A DNA stretch of 64,000 bases from Gambelia wislizenii (lineage: Eukaryota > Chordata > Lepidosauria > Squamata > Crotaphytidae), in NCBI GenBank assembly GCA_030847615.1, contig JAUMIR010000014.1, positions 9,958,501 through 10,022,500 on the forward strand, in the 5' to 3' direction. The notes below the pieces were generated by a model that worked only from the letters and a program-made list of their open reading frames with translations, did no database searches and was not told the origin of the DNA. Each line of letters opens with the position of its first letter. The first letter of the stretch is position 1. This document shows positions 9,450-19,376 of the stretch, piece by piece. The position numbers and the translations under genes are program-made.

Positions 9450-9960
9450 ATATACAATATGTTGCTTGCCACTGAGCTGTGGTGTCAAATGTGACAAATG
9501 CTGTCGGATGTGGGAAAATGGCCAACTCACGCTAATGTTTCCCCACATCACCACAGTGCATCAAAAAACCACTCCCCCCTCACCCTTAGTCGACCTTTCT
9601 CCTTTTGAAAATTTGCAAATTTCTATTTCCAAAAGATGTGCTATTTAGTCAAAGGACATGATTCCCAACCCATCTCTAGAAACACCCAGGGCTGTTTTCC
9701 CATCTTTATGCATTAGCTCGACATGAATATACAAGAAGTATTTCAGCACTAATTCTGTTTGAAAATGCTAGAATTAGGTCTGTATCTTCTTTGTTAAAAT
9801 AAGTCCCCTGAGTTTTAGAGAGCTTTAAATTTTCATACACACACACAAGAGAGAGAGAGAGAGAGAAATTTCTATGTAAATCCGGCTTTAGAATCTAATG
9901 CTTCCCTTTAAATAGTCATTCAGATTCCAGATTTTTTCTTCAAAGACTTGCTTAGCTTAA
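9450..9960. other. Unassigned sequence with CA and GA microsatellites
   Basis: Unique sequence with (CA)n then (GA)n at about 9836-9866. No gene is seen. Confidence 0.4.
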
Positions 9961-9964
9961 AGTG

Positions 9965-10065
9965 GCCTGAGACTCATGGACTCTGATTCCCAGCATTCTT
10001 CATCCTTGGCTATGCTGGCAAGGACTGTTGGAACGTACAGTCCAACAGCATCTGATTCCCAACCC
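9965..10065. mobile_element. Degraded TTGGACT...CAGCA-type MITE
   Basis: CTCATGGACTCTGATTCCCAGCATTC and GCTATGCTGGCAAGGACTGTTGGAACGTACAGTCCAACAGCATCTG form an imperfect inverted structure. It resembles the MITE at 3955-4045. Confidence 0.45.
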
Positions 10066-10337
10066 TAGTTTAAGGCGCCAATTTGTGTGTGCTGAGGTAC
10101 CTGACACTGTGCAGGAACTGAGGGAGGTCCCTCAAAATGATATAGACAACACTGCAAGGGCAACTTTGGTAGGTCTGGAGGCCAGTTTTCTTCCCCTGGG
10201 GCCACACTCCTCTGGAGGAACCACACAGACTACCCAAAATGCCCCAGACAGAATAACCAAACCCAGCCATTAGTAGCCGGACGTCTCCTTCTGTTTGGGT
10301 GGGAAATGTGGAATTTCTAGGAGGTGTTGAACAGTCA

Positions 10338-10410
10338 TGAATCACATAATCATCTTAGAAGAGGCCACAAGGGCCATCTAGTCCAACTCCTTGTCATAGA
10401 ATCATATCCA
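10338..10410 (-). mobile_element. Degraded CR1 3' end
   Basis: ATCACATAATCATCTTAGAAGAGGCCACAAGGGCCATCTAGTCCAACTCC is a diverged CR1 3' tail. Confidence 0.65.
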
Positions 10411-12104
10411 GAAAATCCTTTGTCCAGTCCTGGGAATCTCCAGGAGACATTGTATTCCACTCTAAATCCCATCCCTTCAAGGGAAATATTGAACATAAAT
10501 ATAAATATCCTAAAAGCCACCTTTCCTCCCTACACTCTGTCAGTCTGTATTACCAAGTTGCAGCTCCCGCATGAATCTCTACTCCTCTGATCAGTATATT
10601 ATGACCCATAATCCCCTCTTTATTCGTCTATTCTAATACTTCCTACTTTCTTCAATACCCTTCTGTGATTGCTTAAAGCTTGAGTGTTAGCGTGAAAACC
10701 ATTTTATTGTACTTGAGTCTGTTCAGTGAGTACTAGTATACACACTGGTCAAAAGATCCCTGCAGTTACCCGACCTCTTGCATGCCAATTTGAGCTAACA
10801 AAATTCCCCAATCTAAGATTTGGACATGCATGGAATTTCCACAGACCCCAGTAACAAGTCGTTCCAGGTGGCCAATATCCTTCTTGAATGGTGGTGGCCA
10901 ATGTCTTCCTCCTGGTGTCTTATACTCCCTTACAGAAACAGTTGGGTATTTTTTAAGAATGGCTGCATTCAGTTCAAGGTGGAAGGACTAGAATTGCATG
11001 TGTGGGTGCACTTTGCACAGGGATGAGCATTGCAAACGGTGGGCGGATGCACCTGCGCATTTGATCATGCATTTGGTTCTAGAGCTTGCATTTTGGCTCA
11101 GCTGCTGTTCAACACAAAGGTTGCACACCCCAATTGATGCATAAATCTGCATAAAGAGATGTACGCTTTATGCATCTGCTATAGAATCTCAGCCAATGCC
11201 TCCTTGACTGAGATCGTATTTATCTGAAATCTTTCTGCCCCTTTCTTTTGTGTTCTGCTTGGTTTTAATGTGAAGGGAGACAAACCATCTCAGTATCAAA
11301 CACATTGAAAAACCAAACACACACATACACACGCTTGCCTACACGGAATCATGACTTGAGAAAGGCAGCTTTCCACGCCTGACAGTTTCCCTCTTGTGCT
11401 TGTCTCCTCGTGAAGCATTATTATTTGCCAATAAAAGTTAAATCTCTCTGTCGTGATGGGCTCCCCCCCTGCTGGGTAGCAGACGGCACCCCCTGCCCTT
11501 CCTGATTAGCACTGCATAGCCCCCAGGTTTTGTAAAAACCTCTCGCTCCAAATGGGACACACTGATAAAGATCTAATCCAATTATGGCACTCAGAACAAC
11601 ATGGGGAGTTATTTGGTGGTTGTAACGGTACTTTGTGTATTTTCCCCTTTGGCAAACCTCTCTCTTTCCCTCTCTCATTTTCTGCTCCTCATTTTCTCCT
11701 TTCCTCAATTCCATGACCGGCTCCTCAGGAAGAGGAAGATAAAGAGGAAGAAGACGACCGCCATCACCTTGGCTTGCCAGTTAAGCATCGTCCCAGGCCC
11801 CAAGGTCTCCAGGCCAAAACCAGAGACTTCAAAATGATCCCTGGTGATGTCATTAAGTGCAATGCATTTACGACCAGCCACGGTTGCTCATAGCTTGTGA
11901 TTCAAACACACTTCCACACAATGTATTTTCCTGTTTGGAAAGTGAGAAAGAAATCTTAAATAAAGTGGGCTGCTCGCAGATGAAGGTGAAATGAAGGACA
12001 TATTCCTTCTCAGCTATTTAGGGAGATTGAATAGGATACTTTTAATCTAGCCTCCTTGCTTCTAATCACAAAGCAGATTCAGAGCAGAATGGAGGGTGAG
12101 CCCT
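10411..12104. other. Mostly unique sequence, possible conserved non-coding stretch
   Basis: No exon with recognisable protein similarity is seen. 11000-11190 has TGCAT-rich sequence weakly like family G. 11195-11600 is non-repetitive, with balanced composition and few long frames. A diverged repeat containing CCTGGTGATGTCATTAAG at 11835-11860 is also present near 6140 and 29200. Confidence 0.4.
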
Positions 12105-12367
12105 GACCCTACAAGGTTCAAGAAGGTTACTAACAAGTACAGGAAAAGAGGTTCCACCTAAACATTAGGAAGGACTTCCTGACAATAAAAGCTGCTCAGA
12201 AGTGGAATACACTGCCTCAGAGTATTGTGGAGTTTCCTTCTTTGGAAGTTTTAAAACAGAGGCTGGATGGCCATCTGTCAGGAATGATTTGATTGTTTAT
12301 TTCTGCATGGCAGGGGGTTGGACTAGATGGCCCTTGTGGTCTCTTCCAACTGTATGATTCTATGATT
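12105..12367 (+). mobile_element. CR1 LINE 3' end
   Basis: It starts near AGGTTACTAACAAGTACAGG, continues with the CR1 C-terminal coding remnant (TTCCACCTAAACATTAGGAAGGACTTCCTGAC) and ends CTATGATTCTATGATTC. Confidence 0.9.
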
Positions 12368-12369
12368 CG

Positions 12370-12630
12370 TTTTTCTGTGCTGCCATACTGCATGATGTCA
12401 TTGTTCTTTTGTTCCAGTCCTGTGGGAGACCAAGATAAAACCGCATCTTTTTGCTAACCAGAAAAACCTGTTAGCAAAAAAGATGTGGTTTTACCGCAGT
12501 CTCCCACGGGACCAGAATGGCCAAACAGTGGAAGAATGATGACGTCAGCACGTGAAATGGAACCTTCCTGCTGCCACTTTTCTTTGGAGCATCAGCTGTA
12601 ACCAGTGTCAGCAGTAAGCCCCTTAGTAGC
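12370..12630. mobile_element. Foldback MITE, family B
   Basis: The arms CAGTCCTGTGGGAGACCAAGATAAAACCGCATC(TTTTTGCTAAC) and GTTAGCAAAAAAGATGTGGTTTTACCGCAGTCTCCCACGGGACCAG pair around a short loop near 12462. It is followed by GAAGAATGATGACGTCAG and an end near CAGTAAGCCCCTTAG. Related copies lie near 23005 and 43195. Class unknown. Confidence 0.65.
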
Positions 12631-12700
12631 AATTATTAATAGGAAACAGTTGACAAGATTTACTCATCCGTAATTGTTTTGTATTCATGAGAGCTACTTA

Positions 12701-14105
12701 GGACTTTATCAGACCACCCCCCAGAAAAGTTCCTTTGCCAGCATATTGTGAAACATTGTTATGACAGCAAAAGAACCCCCACCCTATCAGACCTACCTTA
12801 ACCAGGGTCAGAAAGGCAGCCCCAGCATAAACAGAACATGAATGGAACTCCGTTTACTTCCAGGTTCCAAATCTTGCCGATTCTCGTGAGAAGACCCTAG
12901 CATGGCAAATTCAAAAATAAAAGCAAAAGCAAGATGTAAAACACAAACACAAGCACATAAACACACTTAAAAAGTCCCAAGTACACCGAGGGGGTTCATA
13001 AAAAGAGCATCTCCTACCTGGCTGTCCCGATCTCTCCCAGAAGTGTTCTGTCATTGACGCAGCATTCACGTGAGCACAACGGTGCGAGGATTCAATATAT
13101 ATTTATTTTATTACTTATATCTTATTTCCAATCATAGTTCAGAGTACAGCATACTATATACAACCAATATATATAAAATAATATGTATATATAATATGTA
13201 TATATATTTTCCTCAGTATATAACAGCTCAAAATATTATTATATATAAAAGATACTTATTTTACCTTCTATAATCTCCTTTTTCTTCAGCTTTCTCCTAC
13301 CCTCTTCCCATTTTTCTCCTCTTCCCTCCCCCTTTCTTGCTTCCGTGTACAGTATCACCTGAGTGAGGTATATCCATATTGTCTCTTCCTTTATCCTCCC
13401 TATCTCTCTTATTCTTATATTCTTTATTTTAAATATAATTGTAGCTTATGCTTAAATGTTCGGTAACTTCTTTCAGAAATATAATACTTATCAAGTCACT
13501 TTTAAATTTGACTTGGTGGCTTTATAAATCCTATTTCAGTTTACCTTCCTCTTCCATCATTTTCCCATAGTTTCTGAATCGGTCGCCATTCCTCTTCTAA
13601 TTTTTCCATGTTTGCTTTGTTTAACATATAAGTTAATTTGTCATTTCCATGCATTTCTTTAAGCTTCATCAACCAGTCATCTGTGGATGGGATTTCTTTA
13701 TTTTTCCACTTGGACGCAATTACTAATCTTGCTGCTGTTACCATATATATTAAAGTTCTCCAGTATTTTTGTTTGAAATTTGTTTCCAGTTCAGACGTTA
13801 TATTTAACAGATATAGTTTGGGGCTCATAACTAGTTGGTTGTTATAAATTCTTTGAATCGTTTTGTGAATTCTTATCCAGAATTTCCTGATTTTGGGGCA
13901 TCCCCAACGGTGCGAGGATTCAAATGCCAGCAATGCCAGCAACAAAGCGCCATGGCAGATCTATTGATAGTTTGGGCCGTCAATAAAAAGGAACAGGTTT
14001 TGGACTTTACATGATTGCGAAAGGACAGAGTCATCTGGTATGCACACCCTTTTGCGATCATTATGCGTTGTTTTGACACCATATTTGCCGCATCTGATAA
14101 AGTCC
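12701..14105. mobile_element. GGACTTTATCAGA-ended DNA transposon containing an L1
   Basis: The ends GGACTTTATCAGA and TCTGATAAAGTCC are perfect inverted repeats, flanked by TTA on both sides (12698-12700 and 14106-14108). The interior shares AAAAAGAGCATCTCCTACCTGGCTGTC with the copy at 43434-44458. Without the L1 it is about 577 bp. The 3-bp TWA-type duplication suggests the PIF/Harbinger superfamily. No transposase is present. Confidence 0.8.
13096..13904 (-). mobile_element. L1 LINE, 5'-truncated, nested
   Basis: The insertion is flanked by a perfect 19-bp direct repeat, CAACGGTGCGAGGATTCAA (13077-13095 and 13905-13923). The reverse strand encodes the end of L1 ORF2: GCPKIRKFWIRIHKTIQ, then TAARLVIASKWKNKEIPST and WLMKLKEM (frame 13541-13945, entering at the truncation). 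A/T-rich 3' UTR sequence lies at the left; a clean poly-T is not visible. Only the L1 carboxy end remains, so it is inactive. Confidence 0.85.
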
Positions 14106-14302
14106 TTAGTCACGATCATGACTCTATCGCCACAACTTTAATTCTCCTCCACAACCTACTTTACAGATAATCAGCTCCATCCATGCTTTACAGAGAATCA
14201 GGTCCATTCTGGCAGCAATCAGAGCTCAGGTGAATGGTGTTTCCACCAGGTATTTTGAGGAGGTGGGGATCTGTCCAGGAGAGGTTACTTAGTTAAGCAC
14301 AG

Positions 14303-14434
14303 GTGGCCCCCTGTATGCACAGAACCAATATCTTTTGCTTCAGTTATCCACAGCTGAAAAACATAGGGACACATACCATAGAGTCATACTGGAAAATTCC
14401 TAGAGAGGTGTCCTCTCTAGGAATCATTAGGTCA
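14303..14434. mobile_element. Tigger-like MITE, left part
   Basis: GGTGGCCCCCTGTATGC, CAGTTATCCACAGCTGAAAAACATAGGGACACATACC and CCTAGAGAGGTGTCCTCTCTAGG match subfamily A of the Tigger-like MITE seen whole at 36463-36725. It is interrupted by CR1. Confidence 0.7.
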
Positions 14435-14953
14435 TAGAATCATAGAACCATAGAGTTGGAAGAGACCACAAGGGCCATCCAGTCCAACCCCCTGCTATGC
14501 AGGAATATACAATCAAATCATTCCTGACAGATGGCCATCCAGCCTCTGTTTAAAAACCTCCAAAGAAGAGATGCCACCACACTCCCAGGCAGTGTATTCC
14601 ACTCCCAAACAGCTCTTACTATTAAGAGGTTCTTCCTAATGTTTAGGTGAAATCTCTTTTATGCAACTCTATAGTATGCAGGCTAAACATACCCAGCTCC
14701 CTAAGTCTCTCCTCATAAGGCATGCTTTCCAGACCTTTTACCATTTTAGTTGCCCTCCTCTGGACACGCTCTAATTTGTCAATATCTTTTTTGAATTGTG
14801 GTGCCCAGAACTGGACACAGTATTCCAGGTGAGGTCTGACCAAGGCAGAATAGAACAGCACTATTACTTCCCTTGATCTGGACACTATACTTCTATTGAT
14901 GCAGCCCAAAATCGCATTGGCCTTTTTAGCTGCGACATCACACTGTTGACTCA
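14435..14953 (-). mobile_element. CR1 LINE with an internal Tigger-like patch
   Basis: The 3' end lies at 14435 with CATAGAATCATAGAACC. The CR1 reads normally to AATCTCTTTT at about 14660. Then 18 bp (ATGCAACTCTATAGTATG) matching the Tigger-like MITE replace roughly 140 bp of CR1, and CR1 resumes with CAGGCTAAACATACCC. The upstream part contains [17 protein letters not shown] on the reverse strand. Confidence 0.85.
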
Positions 14954-14956
14954 TGT

Positions 14957-15093
14957 GGAGGTCTTTAAACAGAGGTTGGATGGCCATCTGTCGGGGATGC
15001 TTTGATCGTGATTTCCTGCATGGCAGGGGGTTGGACTGGATGGCCCTCGTGGTCTCTTCCAACTCTATAATTCTATGATTCTATGATTTTATG
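14957..15093 (+). mobile_element. CR1 3' end, opposite strand
   Basis: It runs from GAGGTCTTTAAACAGAGGTTGG to repeated ATTCTATGATTTTATG. It abuts the minus-strand CR1 head to head and is followed by an 80-bp flank shared with 51592-51670. Confidence 0.9.
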
Positions 15094-15172
15094 AGGTGTG
15101 AAACACATTGAAGAACCTGAAATGGCTGGTCCTTTGGAATGTATGTGTGGGGTGAGTATGCACTAGCCCTGG
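15093..15172. repeat. CR1 downstream flank shared with 51592-51670
   Basis: It contains GAAGAACCTGAAATGGCTGG and GGGGTGAGTATGCACTAGCC. The reverse complement of 51592-51670 carries almost the same sequence directly after a CR1 3' end. Confidence 0.8.
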
Positions 15173-15175
15173 CAG

Positions 15176-15255
15176 ATTTCCTGCATGGCAGGGGGTTGGA
15201 CTGGATGGCCCTCTCTTCCAACTCTGCAATTCTATGATTCTATGATTCTATGTTT
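15176..15255 (+). mobile_element. CR1 3' terminus
   Basis: TTTCCTGCATGGCAGGGGGTTGGACTGGATGG, ending in three ATTCTATG units. Confidence 0.9.
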
Positions 15256-15261
15256 GTACTC

Positions 15262-15350
15262 GAAGTTCCTTTATTTTAATAGGGTTCACTATTATTGACT
15301 TCTGGTGCACATTATTCACAGTTTCATTATTATAAACAGTAAGTCCAAGA
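15262..15350. mobile_element. Tigger-like MITE, right part
   Basis: GAAGTTCCTTTATTTTAATAGGGTTCACTATTATTG and ATTCACAGTTTC...CAGTAAGTCC match subfamily A. This is probably the other half of the element at 14303-14434. Confidence 0.6.
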
Positions 15351-15858
15351 ACACATCAGGGCATGTGCATACGGAAGGCGAACTATATACTTAGCTAGGT
15401 AAGCTGATACAGGATTCCAGCCATTCTTCGTAGCAAGTTACTTCCAAATTGCAAGATCAGGAGAGTCACAGGCTACACTCTGGAGACAGACGCTCTCGTG
15501 TCAGGAATCTTTCGATTTTCTTCCAACAGATCTCATACTCTCCCCCCGACACACACACCCTTTTCATCTGCAACCAGGTCAAGCTGTAGCCTGAGGGACC
15601 CGACATCTGATGTCCACAGTTGGCACAGTTGGCTGCTGCTCCCACTGGGGAGGGAAGGAGTCCACCATTCTGGCTGGCAGTCCCTTCAAGAGAGGGTGGG
15701 GGGAAGAAGGAAGCCAGGAACAGGTGACCAGCAGCAAAGATGATCATCCAAAATGACAGATTTAGAAAGGGTCACGGCCTTGGTGAGGTGGTCAATTTTG
15801 AAGCACAAGCACTTGTCATGACAGTCCCTGCAGCTTTGGATTCTGTAAGTGGACTTAG
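15351..15858. other. Unassigned sequence
   Basis: Unique-looking sequence. Short overlapping frames on both strands have no recognisable domain. Confidence 0.4.
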
Positions 15859-16240
15859 GTCTGTGGGAAATCGACTTCAGCAGTTTTGCAACATCTGTGT
15901 TCACCAAGGGGCTGCTGTGATGTTACTACATATGGGCACCCATTGCACAATAGTGGGTGGAGTGACTGATGCACCATGGCCCAATGCACCAGGGGCACCA
16001 ATGTGCATCGGGGAGCCACCCGGTTTGCATCCAGACACTGGCTAGGAAGTGCTAGAGCACAACAAGAGCATGTAATGTGCACCAGAAGTGCCCAATGTGC
16101 ACCAGAAGAGCCTAACACACATCGGAAGTGTCCAGTGTGCACCAGAAGTGCCCTATGCACATCAGGAGTGCCCAATGTGCATCAGACATGCTTGATGCAC
16201 GTTGGAGTACTCTTCCAGTGCTCTGTTGCATGACGTCTTG
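15859..16240 (+). repeat. Family G repeat with an internal minisatellite
   Basis: It starts CAGTTTTGCAACATCTGTGTTCACC and contains CCATTGCACAATAGTGGGTGGAGTGACTGATG. From about 16075 to 16205 an imperfect tandem array of about 19-21-bp units of the form GTGCACCAGAAGTGCCCAAT repeats six to seven times. Confidence 0.65.
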
Positions 16241-16586
16241 CATTCCGTGTTGGGAGAAAGGTGAGATATTAAATACATGCATACATACAATCCACGCGGA
16301 TTGGCACCACACATGCAAATCCATTTCCACAGCCTTGAACTGAAGTGACAATTTTGCCTCAGACAAAAAAAAAGTCCAACTGTGGGATTTCTGATTTTTG
16401 TGCCTGTGTGTAAAAGCTGGACAATGAAGAAAGCTGTTAGGAAGAAACTCAGCTCATTTGAAAGGTGGTGCTGGAGGAGAGGTCTAGAGATACCATGGAT
16501 TGATAAAAAGACAAATGTGGGGGTCTTCGAACAAACTAAGCCTGAACTCTCACTAGAAGCAAAGATGGCTAAGCTGAGGCTGTTGT

Positions 16587-17860
16587 CTCTCTCTCTATCT
16601 CTATCTCTCTCTCTCTGGCTTTTCTTCACAAACGAAGATTGAGGAAGGACTCATCCCGCGCTTTCTGCAAGTGCGCTGATCACTAAAAAGGCCAATCCGA
16701 GATAAACAAGTCCGGTTGCAAAAAGCACAGCAGAAGGTCTCCTTGGGTGATGTTTTTGGGTTGTGATTCTTCTGCGTTGTCGTTTCTCTTCAAGACTTGT
16801 TCGTCGTGAGTTCTCAAATAAGGCTGCAGCATTGTGGATAGTGCATCTCCATGTCTCCCGATGTGAGGCCAGGGCGGACCACTGTTGGTGATCAATTTGG
16901 CTGAGCCTGAGATGTTGTTTCAGGGAGTCTTTGTATCGCTTTTTTGGAGTGCCCCTCTTACGCTGACCCATGGCGAGTTCACCGTAGAGTAGTATTTTTG
17001 GGAGGCGATGGTCCTCCATCCTAGAAACGTGCCCTGCCCAGCACAGCTGTGTTCTCAATATCATGGCCTCAATGCTGGTGATCCCTGCTTGCTCAAGGAC
17101 AGCAACATTCGTCACATAGTCAATCCAGTGTATATTTAGGATTGTGCGTAGACAGCGCTGATGAAAGCATTCGAGGAGTCGTAGGTGGTGGCGATAGGTG
17201 ACCCATGTTTCAGATCCATAAAGGAGGATAGACAGTACGATGGCTCTATACACACTGATTTTTGTGCTTTGCCTCAGGTGTTTATTGCTCCAGACTCTTT
17301 TGTGAAGTCTTCCAAATGCACTATATGCCTTTGCTAATCTGTGATCGATCTCTTTGTCAATCTTGGCATCTGAGGAAATGATGCTTCCCAGGTAGGTGAA
17401 CTGCTGAACGGACTTGAGCACAGATTTGCCGACGGCAATGTGGGGATGGTGGTGTTCGTCCTGTGGTGCAGGCTGGTAAAGAACTTCTGTTTTCTTCAGG
17501 TTGACTTCTAGCCCAAACAGCTCTGCAGCTGTTGCAAAGCAGGACGTTAGGCGCTGCAGAGCTGCTTCTGTGTGGGCAACAAGGGCAGCATCATCGGCGA
17601 AGAGCAGCTCATGGATTAGATAGTTTAGAGTCTTAGTGTGAGTCCTCAGACGGCTTAAGTTAAACAAGCTACCATCAGTACGGTAACGTATATAGATGCC
17701 GTCGTCTTCTTCAAGCTCTGCCACAGCCCTTTGGAGCATCGTGCTAAAGAAGATTGTAAATAAAGTTGGTGCAAGAACACAACCTTGCTTCACTCCATTA
17801 GTTATTAGAAAGGGCTCTGAAAGAGCATCGCCATATCTGACTTGACCACGCTGGCCCTCG
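16587..17860 (-). mobile_element. RTE-like LINE (GA-tail family) inserted in Bov-B
   Basis: The insertion is bounded by TGAGGCTGTTGT at 16575-16586 and 17861-17872. The 3' terminus at the left is a (TC)n run, equal to (GA)n on the sense strand, followed by GGCTTTTCTTCACAAACGAAG. It is 5'-truncated within the reverse transcriptase. At about 1.27 kb it is one of the two longest copies in the window. Confidence 0.92.
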
Positions 17861-17883
17861 TGAGGCTGTTGTACTTTGGACAT
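16651..17883 (-). pseudogene. RTE-like reverse transcriptase remnant, 410 codons
   Basis: The frame holds RT motifs in order: GVKQGCVLAPTLFTIFF (residues about 30-46), the catalytic FADD (95-98), GLEVNLKKTEVL (124-135) and FTYLGSII. A C-terminal region with WAGHVSRMEDHRLPKILLYG follows. The first seven or so residues come from antisense Bov-B flank, so the true LINE frame is truncated at its N-terminus and lacks the endonuclease. A one-base loss near 16770 shifts the frame and removes the C-terminal cysteine/histidine cluster kept in the 7.8 kb copy. The RT-type motif GITLLSIAGKI in the 30 kb copy supports the RTE clade. It could not work as it stands. Confidence 0.85.
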
Positions 17884-18108
17884 ATCACGAGATAATGTGA
17901 CTCACTGGAAAAGACAATAATGGTTGGTAAAGTGGAAGGCAGAAGGAAAAAAGGGAGAAAGCACTGCAGATGGAGGGATTCAAGAAAGGTAGACATGGCC
18001 CTGAGTTTGCAAAACCTAAGGAGGGCTGTTGTTGACAGGGGCTTTTGGAGATTCCTCATTCATAGGATCACCATAAGTTGAAGCTGACACAAGAGCAAAT
18101 AACAACAA

Positions 18109-19090
18109 CATACGAAGAGGATTCTGGTCACTCAAATCCTGTTGGAATCTCTTCACATTTCCCCAGGCTTTGTGACCTGTTGGTTTCTATCTCCTGAGGT
18201 TTGCTGGGCAGATCTGCAGCTGAGGTGGTGCCCTCTGTTCACCAGCTGGAAGGAGCCACTGCACGGGCCTTTCACCCCCTGGCATTCAAATGTCTGGGGC
18301 TGGCAGGATAGATCAGACCGAGGAGCCAGGGCATAAAAATACCTTCAAGGTGACCTCCCAGCCTAGCATTCTGGGTGACTCTGCCCCTGCTCCGGCTCAA
18401 AACGCATTGGCTTCTTTGCTCGGCAGTTCCATGCCAAGCCGTTCTTTCCTCTTCCCTGCTACTGGCCCAGTTCACCCATTTCAGGAATTGTTACAAGGCC
18501 AAGAGTTTAAAAAGCAAGCACTCTCCAAACACCCAGGCCATCACCAAGCACTAACAGCCAGCATGATAGCTTGTACGATGCGTTTTGCAGGGTAGTTAAG
18601 CAGCTTGGCGATTGCCCTTGGAGTGGGGAAGGGAGCAGGTTGAATGAGCAGCACACGCCTGGGCTTTTATGGAGATGTGCCTGTCGGGGACGGTGTGGCA
18701 TGCGAGGAGCAGACAGTGGCTTCATTAGAGTCCATTTTCTGTTGGCTCGGGCTCTTGGCCTGCAAGCCACTTATTGGTGCCAAGGGTAGTTACACAGGAG
18801 AGGGCTGGCGGCAGCATCCGTCTGCCTGTGCATGGAGGCCCTTTTGGCCAGGGCAAAGGATGCAGCTTATGGAGCAAAAGGTGCATTTAGCTTGCTGTGC
18901 TGAGTGCATCTCTTGCTGCCTTGGCAAATGAACAAACAAAGCTGGAAGGCTGTTTCCCAAACCTTCTCATAGCCAAACCACACAAGACACAGAAGACTGG
19001 CAATCATAGAAAAGTCCATAAAAAACAACCGATAGCCAGCCTGACTACGGTAGTTGTTTCTCTAGATCAAGGATGCAAAACTGTGTAGGT
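18109..19090. other. Unique, relatively GC-rich sequence
   Basis: No repeat that I recognise lies in 18120-18960. Several overlapping frames exist on both strands (for example 18290-18595 plus and 18507-18770 minus), but none shows a domain or a clear exon structure. It could include a regulatory element or an unrecognised UTR. Confidence 0.4.
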
Positions 19091-19091
19091 A

Positions 19092-19310
19092 GCAGCATAC
19101 TCTCCAACTATCCCAGTTTGTCAGGGACAGTCCCAATTAATCCTCTATCATCCCATTTTTTCATCTGCTTTTCAAATGTCCCAGTTTTTCTCTCCTCCTC
19201 CCTCTTTTCTCCTTTGTCCTCAGATTACTTGTATTGTTGCAAAATGAGTTCAAAGTAGAAAAGGGCTTTGCACTCAATTAACTTAGCAGGAGGGAGGGGA
19301 GGGGATGCTA
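19092..19310 (+). repeat. Family S repeat, partial
   Basis: CATACTCTCCAACTATCCCAGTTTGTCAGGGACAGTCCC, then AATTAACTTAGCAGGAGGGAGG, as in 4745-5240. Confidence 0.6.
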
Positions 19311-19356
19311 AGGCAACCCTAAGATGAAACCTATCATGGGGTTTTCTTGGCAATCC

Positions 19357-19376
19357 TTTTTTTTTTTTTTTTTTTT
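19357..19376. repeat. Poly-T run
   Basis: About 20 T residues at the left edge of the minus-strand SINE. It may be a remnant of an insertion tail. Confidence 0.85.

Larger units (their letters stand above)
16402..18108 (+). mobile_element. Bov-B LINE 3' end split by an RTE-like LINE
   Basis: The left part (16402-16586) encodes SWTMKKAVRKKLSSFERWCW, WIDKKTNVGVFEQTKPELSL and EAKMAKLRL. The right part (17873-18108) continues with LYFGHIT, then DSLEKTIMVGKVEGRRKKG, ALSLQNLRRAV and a final FLIHRI. This matches the Bov-B C-terminus as I recall it. The 3' end AGGATCACCATAAGTTGAAGCTGACAC resembles the tails of both SINE families. The coding frame has at least one stop. The 12-bp TGAGGCTGTTGT is duplicated on both sides of the insertion. 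Confidence 0.85.

Noticed and set aside
9233..9475. RERERE-rich frame
   Set aside because: It comes from the (AG)n tail of the RTE-like LINE.
13541..13945. Host gene frame of 134 codons
   Set aside because: It is the L1 ORF2 carboxy end, and its first residues are translated from the target duplication and flank.
16075..16205. CRISPR-like array of about 20-bp units
   Set aside because: The units are adjacent with no unique spacers, in vertebrate DNA; it is a minisatellite within a repeat.
18290..18770. Possible exon in unique GC-rich sequence
   Set aside because: Frames overlap on both strands, none matches a protein that I recognise, and no consistent splice sites stand out.
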